From positions 23,796 to 50,917 of the forward strand of contig DBYD01000062.1 of NCBI GenBank assembly GCA_002309855.1: 27,122 nucleotides of DNA, written 5' to 3'. Below are positions 8,314 through 15,864 of this stretch, piece after piece. The DNA is from Bacteroidales bacterium UBA1195 (GTDB taxonomy: Bacteria > Bacteroidota > Bacteroidia > Bacteroidales > WCHB1-69). The translations under genes and the position numbers were made by a program. The stretch's first letter is position 1. Each line of letters starts with the position of its first letter. Under the pieces are notes generated by a model, which did not search any database, was not told where the DNA came from, and saw nothing but the letters and a program-made list of their open reading frames with translations.

Positions 8314-9501
8314 ATGGTCAGGATCATACTTATCACCGTCATATACCTCTTCTTCCCCATCCTGATTGTCTCGGCCTTCCACAAGTGGAAGCCGCTGCAG
8401 AAAATCGGGACCGTGATGATGGCCTATACCGTGGGCATCATCCTCTCACTTACCGGAATGGTGCAGTTTGAGATGGGGAGCGCGGAGGCGGACGCCTTCG
8501 GCCAGGTGCAGACATGGATCATGAACCTGGCCGTTCCCATCGCAATTCCGCTCATGCTCTTCAACTGCGACTTCAAATTGTGGACAAAATCGCTCCCTAA
8601 AACCTTCGGCACGCTGATCGGCGGGCTGGCCTCCGTGCTGATTGCCGTCATTTCGGCCTTTTTCATCTTCCGGAATTCCGGCATTGAAAATTTTCACAAT
8701 GTAGCAGGCATGATGACCGGAATCTACACTGGCGGGACCATGAACTTTTTCGCACTCGGCTCCGCCCTCAAGGTGGATCCGAACGTCATCATGTTCATAT
8801 ACACCTTTGAAATGGTGGTGACCTTCCCGCTGATTCTCTTCATCACAGCAGGCGGCTACCGTTTTTTTCGGAAAATACTCCCCTACAAGGATTCCAGCAT
8901 TTTCCAATCCAAAGATGGAAGCGCCAACGGGATGGAGGAAAACGGCGTGGAGGATTACCGCCGGATGCTGCACCGCAAGGTGTTTCCGAAAACGATGTGC
9001 GGACTTGGCCTCTCATTGCTCTTTCTGGCTATTGGGGCGGGCCTCTCCCTGCTGCTTACAGGCAAACTGAACGAACTGGTGATCATCATGACCATCACAA
9101 CCTTGGCCATCGCCTCCTCATTTTCGGAAAAGGTGCGCAACCTGCCGAAAACCTTTGAGTTGGGGATGATATTCATTTTGGTATTCAGCATAGTGGTGGC
9201 CTCCCAGTTCAATATCCAAAACATACAGGCCTCCGCATTCACATTGCTATATTTCGTGTTGTACGTCATGCTGGTTTCCGTGCTGCTGCACCTGCTTTTC
9301 TGCCGTTTCGGCAAAATCAGCGGCGACCTTTTCACAGTAGCGCATGTGGGTCTGCTCTGCTCCCCTCCCTTCATCCCTCCGGTAGTAGGTGCGATGGGGA
9401 ACAGGAAAGTGCTGATAAGCGGCATTGTCATCGGATTGGTAGGCTATGCGGTCGGCACCTATCTCGGCATCGGGGTGGCTTTTCTGCTTAACCTATTCTG
9501 A
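8314..9501 (+). CDS. DUF819 family multi-spanning membrane protein
   Basis: 395 aa and strongly hydrophobic, with about ten or eleven predicted membrane helices (for example 3-21, 31-52, 66-86, 96-117, 158-178 and a C-terminal pair). It has glycine-rich turns such as GMMTGIYTGGTMNFFALG and a C-terminal SPPFIPPVVGAMGNRKVLISG. The length, helix layout and these motifs fit the DUF819 (YjcL-like) family, a putative transporter family of inner membrane proteins without an established substrate. The ATG at 8314 lies two bases after the peptidase stop, indicating translational coupling. No terminator is obvious after it. Confidence 0.8.
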   Translation: MVRIILITVIYLFFPILIVSAFHKWKPLQKIGTVMMAYTVGIILSLTGMVQFEMGSAEADAFGQVQTWIMNLAVPIAIPLMLFNCDFKLWTKSLPKTFGTLIGGLASVLIAVISAFFIFRNSGIENFHNVAGMMTGIYTGGTMNFFALGSALKVDPNVIMFIYTFEMVVTFPLILFITAGGYRFFRKILPYKDSSIFQSKDGSANGMEENGVEDYRRMLHRKVFPKTMCGLGLSLLFLAIGAGLSLLLTGKLNELVIIMTITTLAIASSFSEKVRNLPKTFELGMIFILVFSIVVASQFNIQNIQASAFTLLYFVLYVMLVSVLLHLLFCRFGKISGDLFTVAHVGLLCSPPFIPPVVGAMGNRKVLISGIVIGLVGYAVGTYLGIGVAFLLNLF

Positions 9502-9562
9502 ATGACGGACTATTTTTTTTAATATTTTTTTGCAAATGGGCTATTTGTTTTAAAAAAATGGT

Positions 9563-9570
9563 TACTTTTG
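9563..9570 (+). promoter_or_regulatory. -7 box of the nagB promoter
   Basis: TACTTTTG, a full TAnnTTTG match, in an AT-rich stretch. TTTG at 9544-9547 could be the upstream element, but its 15-base spacing is shorter than the usual spacing of about 19. Transcription would start near 9576-9578, giving a leader of about 90 bases. Confidence 0.75.
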
Positions 9571-9576
9571 CATATT

Positions 9577-9657
9577 TGTTTCCCTGCTATGCTGTAAATA
9601 GACCTCGCAGGACGGTCAGGAAACAAAAAATGTTGAATTTATTTGTTTTAGAGGTCT
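9577..9657 (+). promoter_or_regulatory. Structured 5' leader of nagB
   Basis: Two nested or competing pairings are visible. TGTTTCC (9577-9583) pairs with GGAAACA (9619-9625), extended by TG/CA with a one-base bulge, and encloses GACC (9601-9604) / GGTC (9614-9617). Separately, AGACCTC (9600-9606) pairs with GAGGTCT (9651-9657) just before the start codon. The two folds share bases and could be alternatives. This is only hand pairing; no known riboswitch class was recognised. Confidence 0.4.
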
Positions 9658-9667
9658 CATTAACACC

Positions 9668-10456
9668 ATGAGAGTCATTATCAGAAACAACTACGAAAAC
9701 ATGTCCAAATGGACAGCGGACTATATTGTTGAAAAAATCAACAAATTTAACCCCACTTCCGAGAATCCGTTTGTCCTGGGGCTGCCCACCGGTTCAACTC
9801 CGCTGGGAACCTACAGGGAACTCATCAACAGATACAAGGAGGGGAAGGTAAGTTTCAAGAATGTGGTGACATTCAACATGGACGAATATGTCGGACTGCC
9901 GGAAGAGCATCCCGAAAGCTACCATTCATTTATGTTCAACAATTTCTTCAACCACATTGACATCCCAAAAGAGAACATCAATATTCTGAACGGAAACGCC
10001 ACAGATTTGGAAGCGGAATGCCAGCGCTATGAGGATAAGATCAAAAGCTACGGCGGCATCCACCTGTTCATGGGCGGCATCGGACCGGACGGCCACATCG
10101 CATTCAACGAGCCCGGTTCATCCCTCACCTCCCGCACCCGTAAGAAAAACCTCACAACAGACACAATCATTGCCAACTCCCGCTTTTTCGACAACGACAT
10201 CAACAAAGTGCCGAAAACCGCTTTGACAGTCGGTGTGGGAACCGTGATGGACGCCAAGGAGGTCATCATCCTTGTCAACGGACACAACAAGGCAAGGGCA
10301 CTCTACCATGCCATCGAAGGCGCCGTCAACCACATGTGGACCGTCAGCATTCTGCAAACCCATCCGAAAGGGATTATCGTATGTGACGACGCGGCAACTG
10401 ACGAATTAAAGGTTGGTACTGTCAACTATTTCAAAGACATTGAAAAAGAAAAATAA
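9668..10456 (+). CDS. nagB: Glucosamine-6-phosphate deaminase
   Basis: 262 aa. It converts glucosamine-6-P to fructose-6-P plus ammonium in the cytoplasm, the last step of amino-sugar catabolism. Catalytic residues fall at the same numbers as in the E. coli enzyme: D72 (NMDEYVG), D141 and H143 (GIGPDGHIAFNEPGSS) and E148. The phosphate-binding loop is LGLPTGSTPLGTY (38-50). R158 and K160, which line the GlcNAc-6-P allosteric site in E. coli, are also present, so allosteric activation is plausible. The gene has its own promoter and a foldable leader, and it is followed after 25 bases by a small lipoprotein gene. It carries out the reverse direction of GlmS, encoded at 24141. Confidence 0.96.
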   Translation: MRVIIRNNYENMSKWTADYIVEKINKFNPTSENPFVLGLPTGSTPLGTYRELINRYKEGKVSFKNVVTFNMDEYVGLPEEHPESYHSFMFNNFFNHIDIPKENINILNGNATDLEAECQRYEDKIKSYGGIHLFMGGIGPDGHIAFNEPGSSLTSRTRKKNLTTDTIIANSRFFDNDINKVPKTALTVGVGTVMDAKEVIILVNGHNKARALYHAIEGAVNHMWTVSILQTHPKGIIVCDDAATDELKVGTVNYFKDIEKEK

Positions 10457-10481
10457 TATTAACTTTTTAAAAAATTACAAC

Positions 10482-10874
10482 ATGAAAAAATTAGCCAGTT
10501 TATTAGTTGTTGCAGGAATGCTTTTCCTCTCCTGCGGAAACAAGAACGTACAAGAGGAAGAGGTCGTTCCGGAAGAGGAGCCGGTAATTGTTGAAGAGGA
10601 GCCGGTCCAGGAAGACACCGCTGCAGTTGAAGCCGCCCAGACAGAGGAGGCAGCTCCAGCAGCTGAAACAAAAACAACGGCCAAGAAAGCCACGACCAAG
10701 AAAAACACCGTCACCACCGCGAAAGTTGGGGATGATTCCAAAACAAAAAATATTGGAAGCCCCAAGGACATTGACACCAAGTCCACAATCACACTCCAAC
10801 CGGTTGACAACAGCAAAAAGAGCAGCGAACCTGCCACTCCTGCCGTAAGCGGAGGAAAAGAGATTAAATTCTAA
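10482..10874 (+). CDS. Small lipoprotein with acidic and Lys/Thr-rich low-complexity tail
   Basis: 130 aa from ATG 10482. A longer open frame back to 10413 overlaps nagB and lacks a sensible N terminus, while this start gives a clean lipoprotein signal (MKKLASLLVVAGMLFLSC, lipid on C18). The mature part begins GNKNVQEEEVVPEEEP, an acidic stretch after the cysteine of a kind that in Bacteroidota can act as a surface export signal. An Ala/Glu/Lys/Thr-rich linker and a short Ser/Pro-rich end follow. No globular domain is visible and the function is unknown. It is probably co-transcribed with nagB and ends at a strong terminator. Confidence 0.8.
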   Translation: MKKLASLLVVAGMLFLSCGNKNVQEEEVVPEEEPVIVEEEPVQEDTAAVEAAQTEEAAPAAETKTTAKKATTKKNTVTTAKVGDDSKTKNIGSPKDIDTKSTITLQPVDNSKKSSEPATPAVSGGKEIKF

Positions 10875-10902
10875 TTCTGTAATATTTTTATTTTATATGA
10901 TT

Positions 10903-10936
10903 AACAACGAGGAATCATTTCCTCGTTGTTTCTTTT
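10903..10936 (+). terminator. Intrinsic terminator of the nagB-lipoprotein unit
   Basis: Perfect 12-bp stem AACAACGAGGAA (10903-10914) / TTCCTCGTTGTT (10919-10930) with a 4-base loop, followed by TCTTTT. Confidence 0.92.
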
Positions 10937-10951
10937 CCCATAAAAAAGAAA

Positions 10952-12061
10952 ATGCCCTTTTTTATACGCAGGAGAAAAAAAAATTTCAATTCCCAATCAA
11001 TTTTTTCCATCACATGGAGAAAATTCCGGAAAAACCGGTTTGGAATGGGGTGGTTTGTTTTTTTATGCCTGTTGGTTACAATTTCTTTGCTCGGATACCT
11101 GATCACACCAGACCATACCCCATACTGTAATGAACAGATTCTTGAAATCCGGCTGCTGAAACCTGGCACTCAAATGGATTTTCTTGCTGTAAAAAACAAA
11201 CAGTCCATTGATAATCAAAATAAAGGTTGGCTTAACACAATGCTGTTTGGTAAGCCTAATCCCTATCATCTTATTCCATTCACCAATATACAATATAAAG
11301 ATGATTCCGTTACAGTTACAGTCTTTAATGAAACAGCACCTTTTAACCGCAAGTCCTTTTGTAAAGAAGAAGTGGTGAAAGTAGTGCACCGTACATTTCT
11401 ATTAGGGACAGACAGATATGGCAGGGATATGCTTAGCCAGCTCATTATAGGTGCCAGAGTAAGTCTTTCAATCGGTTTTGTAGCTGTCTGCATTGCTTTG
11501 CTGATAGGTGTTTTCATAGGTGCTGCTGCCGGATATTTCGGTGGCAGGACAGATTCTGTCATCCTATGGTTCATAAATGTGGTCTGGTCTGTGCCCTCTC
11601 TATTGTTGGTAATAGCAATAAGTTTTGTATTGGGGAGCGGTTTCTGGCAGGTTTTTATAGCAATAGGACTTACCATGTGGGTGGATGTTGCACGTGTTGT
11701 GCGTGGACAATTTATAAGTTTACGCGAAAAGGAATACGTTGAAGCATCCAAAGCATTAGGATTCCATAACTTTACAATTATTTTCAAACATATTTTACCA
11801 AACATAACCGGAACATTGACCGTTATATCAGCTTCAAATTTCGCCTCTGCCATACTTATGGAGGCCGGATTAAGCTTTCTTGGTATAGGAGTACAGCCCC
11901 CTATGCCGTCTTGGGGCAACATGATAAAAGAAAACTACGGGTACATTATTCTTGACTATGCCTATCTTGCAATTATTCCCGGTATGGCAATTGTCCTGCT
12001 GGTACTTGCCTTCATGATTTTGGGAAACAGCCTGCGAGATGCAATGGATGTTAGTTCTTGA
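10952..12061 (+). CDS. ABC transporter permease, DppC/OppC type
   Basis: 369 aa inner-membrane permease of the binding-protein-dependent peptide/nickel class. There is one helix near 33-52, then a soluble loop of roughly 90 residues, then GTDRYGRDMLSQLIIGARVSLS, the conserved entry into the transmembrane core. The cytoplasmic EAA loop that contacts the ATPase is EYVEASKALGFHNFTIIFKHILPN. The loop between helices 1 and 2 is longer than in typical DppC proteins and contains two cysteines. No DppB, DppD/F or binding-protein gene is next to it. Codon use is AT-rich, unlike the GC-rich genes to the left. The start lies only about 15 bases after the preceding terminator, so the promoter position is unclear. 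Confidence 0.88.
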   Translation: MPFFIRRRKKNFNSQSIFSITWRKFRKNRFGMGWFVFLCLLVTISLLGYLITPDHTPYCNEQILEIRLLKPGTQMDFLAVKNKQSIDNQNKGWLNTMLFGKPNPYHLIPFTNIQYKDDSVTVTVFNETAPFNRKSFCKEEVVKVVHRTFLLGTDRYGRDMLSQLIIGARVSLSIGFVAVCIALLIGVFIGAAAGYFGGRTDSVILWFINVVWSVPSLLLVIAISFVLGSGFWQVFIAIGLTMWVDVARVVRGQFISLREKEYVEASKALGFHNFTIIFKHILPNITGTLTVISASNFASAILMEAGLSFLGIGVQPPMPSWGNMIKENYGYIILDYAYLAIIPGMAIVLLVLAFMILGNSLRDAMDVSS

Positions 12062-12439
12062 AAGCAATAAACTATGAACTAATTAATTATAAATTATTAT
12101 ACATTTTTTGTGAATACATGTGTTAAACATGATTGCAAAAAGTTCATAAAATTATTTCAAATTTATTTTTAAACAAAAAAAAGGAAATAATTAAAGGTTT
12201 TGTAACCTAACTGCCACTTTGGAGTTAAGAAAAAAATTTTTAAACAATTATTAACATTATTATAATTATTTGAAATTTATATAAATATAAAAATTATAAA
12301 ATATGGATTATTGAAAAGTCAATTTTGTAAACACTATTAACAAATCTTATCATAGAAAAAATAAAAGAAATAAAATTAATATACTCAATAAAGGATAAGC
12401 CATAATTTGCTACTTTTGCATCATTAAAGTAAAAGGAAA
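12062..12439. other. 378-bp very AT-rich non-coding region, candidate origin-type spacer
   Basis: No open reading frame of substance and no RNA gene that I recognise. It is dominated by A/T runs. A near-palindrome CATGTGTTAAACATG lies at 12117-12131, a small AGGTT-TTGT-AACCT hairpin near 12195-12209, and a 7/9 DnaA-box-like TATGGATTA at 12302-12310. The right end carries the nadA -7 box. Hand sampling suggests the + strand changes from C-rich to G-rich around here. No canonical DnaA box (TTATCCACA) is present, so origin function is only a hypothesis. Confidence 0.35.
12411..12418 (+). promoter_or_regulatory. -7 box of the nadA promoter
   Basis: TACTTTTG, a full match to TAnnTTTG, 22 bases before the nadA ATG. 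No clear -33 element. Confidence 0.75.
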
Positions 12440-13354
12440 ATGGATTTTGTAAAAGAGATAGAAATACTTAAAAAAGAGAAGAAAGCGGTAATATTAGCGC
12501 ATTACTACACATTGCCGGAGGTGCAGGATGTTGCGGATTGCTTGGGTGACAGCCTTGCATTGGCGCAATATGCGGAAAAGACAGATGCGGAAACGATAGT
12601 TTTTGCAGGAGTGCATTTCATGGCTGAAACTGCGAAAATACTTAATCCGGAAAAAAGGGTGTTCATTCCTGATATGGGATCCCGTTGTTCCTTGGCAGAC
12701 ACTTGTCCTGCAGGGGAATTTGCGGATTTTATAAATGAAAATCCTGATCATAAGGTTATTTCCTATATAAATTGCAGTGCGGAGGTGAAGGCTATGTCGG
12801 ATGTGATATGCACCTCAGGTAATGCAGAGAGAATAGTAGGGAGTTATCCGGAAGGTGAAAAACTCATTTTTGCTCCAGATGAGAATCTTGGAAATTTTTT
12901 GGTTAAAAAAACAGGCCGCAAAATGTTGCTTTGGAACGGAGGATGCCATGTGCATTTCCAGTTGGATGAAAACGATTATTTTGAGGCTGCAAAGGCATAT
13001 CCGAATGCTGTGTTCATTGCCCATCCTGAATGCAGGGAGTCCCTATTGAAACATGCTGTCTTTGTGGGTTCCACAACCGCTTTGATAAAATATGTTGAAA
13101 AGACAGATGCGCCGATGTTTATAGTGGCAACGGAGGAAGGTATCATGCATGAGCTGGTAAGGAGGTGCCCCTCCAAAAAGGTAATGATTCTTAAAAAGAG
13201 GGAAAGGAAGGTATATAATTGTGCTTATATGAAACTCAATAACCTGCAGAAGATACATGCGTGCCTTAAGGATGAGGCGAATGAGATAATAATGGAAAAG
13301 GAAATAATGGAAAGGGCACGGAAGCCTATCATGAAAATGCTTTCTTTGTCATAA
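12440..13354 (+). CDS. nadA: Quinolinate synthase
   Basis: 304 aa. It condenses iminoaspartate (from NadB) with dihydroxyacetone phosphate to quinolinate in de novo NAD synthesis, using an oxygen-sensitive [4Fe-4S] cluster. The likely cluster cysteines are C83 (MGSRCSLADTCPAGEF), C169 (NGGCHVHFQ) and C261 (NCAYMKLNNL), one per pseudo-repeat as in the compact NadA class. ILAHYYTLPEVQDVAD is the typical N-terminal signature. nadB and nadC are not in the window. It has its own promoter, and its stop codon overlaps the Shine-Dalgarno sequence of gldF. Confidence 0.96.
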   Translation: MDFVKEIEILKKEKKAVILAHYYTLPEVQDVADCLGDSLALAQYAEKTDAETIVFAGVHFMAETAKILNPEKRVFIPDMGSRCSLADTCPAGEFADFINENPDHKVISYINCSAEVKAMSDVICTSGNAERIVGSYPEGEKLIFAPDENLGNFLVKKTGRKMLLWNGGCHVHFQLDENDYFEAAKAYPNAVFIAHPECRESLLKHAVFVGSTTALIKYVEKTDAPMFIVATEEGIMHELVRRCPSKKVMILKKRERKVYNCAYMKLNNLQKIHACLKDEANEIIMEKEIMERARKPIMKMLSLS

Positions 13355-13360
13355 GGAGGG
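13353..13360 (+). promoter_or_regulatory. Strong Shine-Dalgarno sequence before gldF
   Basis: AAGGAGGG, a long match to anti-SD, 9 bases before the ATG at 13370 and overlapping the nadA stop. Most other genes here have no clear SD, as is usual in Bacteroidota, so this one stands out and fixes the gldF start. Confidence 0.6.
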
Positions 13361-13369
13361 GGTAGGGAA

Positions 13370-14101
13370 ATGTATTCATTGTTTGTTAAAGAGATAAAAA
13401 GTTTTTTGAGTTCCCTGACCGGTTATATTGTGATGGGAGTTTTTTTGGTGCTCACTGGTCTGTTCCTTTGGGTGTTTCCGATACAGGAAAACATTCTCTC
13501 CAGAGGATTTTCTGACATTAACGGCCTTTTCAGCATAGCTCCCATTGTTTTTTTGTTTTTGATTCCTGCCATTACAATGCGTTCTTTTGCGGAGGAGCGG
13601 AAGACAGGCACCATTGAGCTGCTTTTCACTTATCCGCTTTCTGACATCCAAATTATTTTGGCCAAGTATTTTGCAGCAGTTTTTTTGATGGTTATATCAC
13701 TGATTCCCACTTTTGTATATTTTATAACGGTGTATAAGTTGGGTTATCCGCAGGGCAATTTGGACATGGGTGCCATGTGGGGTTCCTATATAGGGCTTTT
13801 TTTTCTTGGCGCCTCTTTTACTGCCATTGGAATATTCATGTCAACTGTCACTGACAACCAGATTGTGGCTTTTGTCTTCTCTGTGCTTCTCTGTTTTTTG
13901 ATGTGGCTTTCTTTTGACTTCATCTATTCGTTCCATCTGTTCGGAAAATTCGGGTACTTGATAAAAAATTTGGGAATAAGCCACCATTATGCCTCCATCA
14001 GTCGTGGAGTGGTGGATTCCAGGGATATACTCTATTTTTTGAGTGTGATTGTTTTGTTTGTGTATATGGCGCGGCTTAGGCTGCAAAGCAGAAATTGGTA
14101 G
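13370..14101 (+). CDS. gldF: Gliding-motility-type ABC transporter permease GldF
   Basis: 243 aa ABC-2-type permease with about six membrane helices (around 18-38, 55-75, 98-118, 135-158, 168-188 and 222-238). The MRSFAEERKTGTIELLFTYPLSDIQIILAKYFAAVF segment, just after helix 2, is the family hallmark. In Flavobacterium GldF works with GldG and the ATPase GldA and is needed for gliding; homologues also occur in non-gliding Bacteroidales, where the role is unclear. The next gene starts two bases after its stop, so translation is likely coupled. No gldA is found in this window. Confidence 0.9.
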   Translation: MYSLFVKEIKSFLSSLTGYIVMGVFLVLTGLFLWVFPIQENILSRGFSDINGLFSIAPIVFLFLIPAITMRSFAEERKTGTIELLFTYPLSDIQIILAKYFAAVFLMVISLIPTFVYFITVYKLGYPQGNLDMGAMWGSYIGLFFLGASFTAIGIFMSTVTDNQIVAFVFSVLLCFLMWLSFDFIYSFHLFGKFGYLIKNLGISHHYASISRGVVDSRDILYFLSVIVLFVYMARLRLQSRNW

Positions 14102-14103
14102 CT

Positions 14104-15840
14104 ATGGGAAAGAAACGGGAAAATCTGATTCAATTTTTCGGGGTAGTGATTCTTGTCATTGCATTCAACATCATATTCTCTTTTTTCTTTTTCCGGATAG
14201 ACATGACCGCAGAGAAGCGCTATACACTCTCCTCCTCCACCAGAACATTGTTGAAGGATCTGAAGGATGTTGTGTATGTGAAGGTTTACTTGGACGGGAA
14301 CCTGCCGCCTGATTTTGCGGAGTTGTCCTTGAAAACAAAGGAGTTTTTGGACGAATGCAGGGTATATTCCCCACAAATCCAGTATGAGTTCATTGATCCG
14401 TCCAAAGGAAAAAGTCCGAAGGAATTGGGTGCGGTATACAGCGAGTTATACCAGAAGGGGTTGAATCCGCAGCCAATTCAGGATATGACTGCGGATGGAG
14501 TGAATACCCGGTATGTGGTGCCTGGCGCACTTATTTCCTACCAGCAGCGGGAAATTCCAGTACAGCTTCTCGATTCTGACCATGGCATCCTTTATGATAG
14601 GGGTGACATAATCAATTATTCCATGGAAAAGATGGAATATAACATCGGCAACGCCATACGGCGACTGACCCTTCAACAAAAATCAAGTGTTGCTTTTTTG
14701 AAGGGTCATGGTGAATTGAACAATATGCAGGTTTTTGGTGCTGCAGTTGGAATTGCAGATTTCTATACAGTTGATTCTGTTATTTTCGATCAGAAAATAA
14801 GTCGTCTGTTCGATGTTAAGGTCACTGATTCCATCACAGGCGATTTCACCATTGAAGGCATCAAATATGATTTGCTCATTATAGCCAAACCGACGCTTCC
14901 ATTCAGCAATTATGAGAAATTTCTTCTGGACCAGTTTGTCATGCGTGGAGGACGAATTCTCTGGTTTGTGGATCCTGTAATGGCTGAAATGGACAGCCTG
15001 ATGAGGTATCCTGAAATGCCAGTGTTGGCCCGAGAACTGAATCTGGAAGACCTCTTTTTTCGTTATGGTGTACGGATGAACACCGATTTGTTGCAGGATG
15101 TGAATGCCCTTCCTATTCCAGTCCGTTCCGGGGAACTTGCCGGACAGGCACAGTACAAAATGATCCCATGGTATTACTTTCCATTAATCACTCCCAAAAG
15201 CAACCATCCTGTGGTAAAGAACCTTAACATTGTAAAAACGGAGTTTGTCAGTTCCATTGATACAGTGGGCAGCCGTTCCGGGTTGCGTAAAACCGTGCTT
15301 CTGGCCACCTCCCCCACCACCAAAACTGTCAATACACCGGCTATCATAAGTTTGGAAACTTTGCGCAAGCGGGCCAATATGATGGAGTTCAACCGCAGCA
15401 ATCTGCCGGTGGCGGTATTGGTGGAGGGTGTTTTCTCATCCCTGTTCACCGGATATGAGCATCTTAATGCGGAGCAAATCGGTTTTTATGAAAAAAGCCA
15501 GCCTACCAAAATGATTTTTGTATCAGACGGCGACCTTATCAAAAACCAGATTAACGAAAAGAACTATCCCCTTCCGTTAGGTTATGACCGTTATACGGAC
15601 AAGGCATACGGAAACCTTAATTTTCTGTTGAATGCAGTCAATTATCTCTGTGATGACGAAGATATTCTCCATGTACGTTCCAAAGATTTTAAAATGCGTT
15701 TGTTGGATGGAAACAGGGTGTTAAAGGAAAAAACCTTCTGGCAGGTGCTGAATGTGGCTTTGCCATTGGCCATGGTGCTGCTTCTTGGTCTTGTCCTGCT
15801 CCTGGTGCGCCGTTTCCGTTACCATAGGATAAATCAGTGA
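14104..15840 (+). CDS. gldG: GldG, ABC-associated membrane-anchored component
   Basis: 578 aa from ATG 14104; an in-frame TTG at 14095 overlaps the gldF stop and is unlikely. A helix near residues 10-32 is followed by MTAEKRYTLSSSTRTLLKDL, the signature at the start of the GldG extracytoplasmic domain (GldG/IflH-like fold). A large soluble domain follows and a C-terminal helix (about 545-566, PLAMVLLLGLVLLLV) ends the protein. Family knowledge places it as the partner of the ABC-2 permease GldF. The order GldF-GldG-DUF4340 is a recurring arrangement. The substrate of the system is unknown. Confidence 0.9.
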   Translation: MGKKRENLIQFFGVVILVIAFNIIFSFFFFRIDMTAEKRYTLSSSTRTLLKDLKDVVYVKVYLDGNLPPDFAELSLKTKEFLDECRVYSPQIQYEFIDPSKGKSPKELGAVYSELYQKGLNPQPIQDMTADGVNTRYVVPGALISYQQREIPVQLLDSDHGILYDRGDIINYSMEKMEYNIGNAIRRLTLQQKSSVAFLKGHGELNNMQVFGAAVGIADFYTVDSVIFDQKISRLFDVKVTDSITGDFTIEGIKYDLLIIAKPTLPFSNYEKFLLDQFVMRGGRILWFVDPVMAEMDSLMRYPEMPVLARELNLEDLFFRYGVRMNTDLLQDVNALPIPVRSGELAGQAQYKMIPWYYFPLITPKSNHPVVKNLNIVKTEFVSSIDTVGSRSGLRKTVLLATSPTTKTVNTPAIISLETLRKRANMMEFNRSNLPVAVLVEGVFSSLFTGYEHLNAEQIGFYEKSQPTKMIFVSDGDLIKNQINEKNYPLPLGYDRYTDKAYGNLNFLLNAVNYLCDDEDILHVRSKDFKMRLLDGNRVLKEKTFWQVLNVALPLAMVLLLGLVLLLVRRFRYHRINQ

Positions 15841-15864
15841 AAACTATCAATGTAAAAAAGGAAA

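Noticed and set aside
10413..10481. N-terminal extension of the small lipoprotein
   Set aside because: It overlaps nagB and would bury the clear lipoprotein signal that starts at 10482.
12195..12209. Riboswitch or terminator from the AGGTT-TTGT-AACCT hairpin
   Set aside because: Only 5 bp, no T-tract, and not positioned at a transcript end.
14095..14103. TTG start for gldG
   Set aside because: It overlaps the gldF stop; ATG 14104 gives the expected N terminus.
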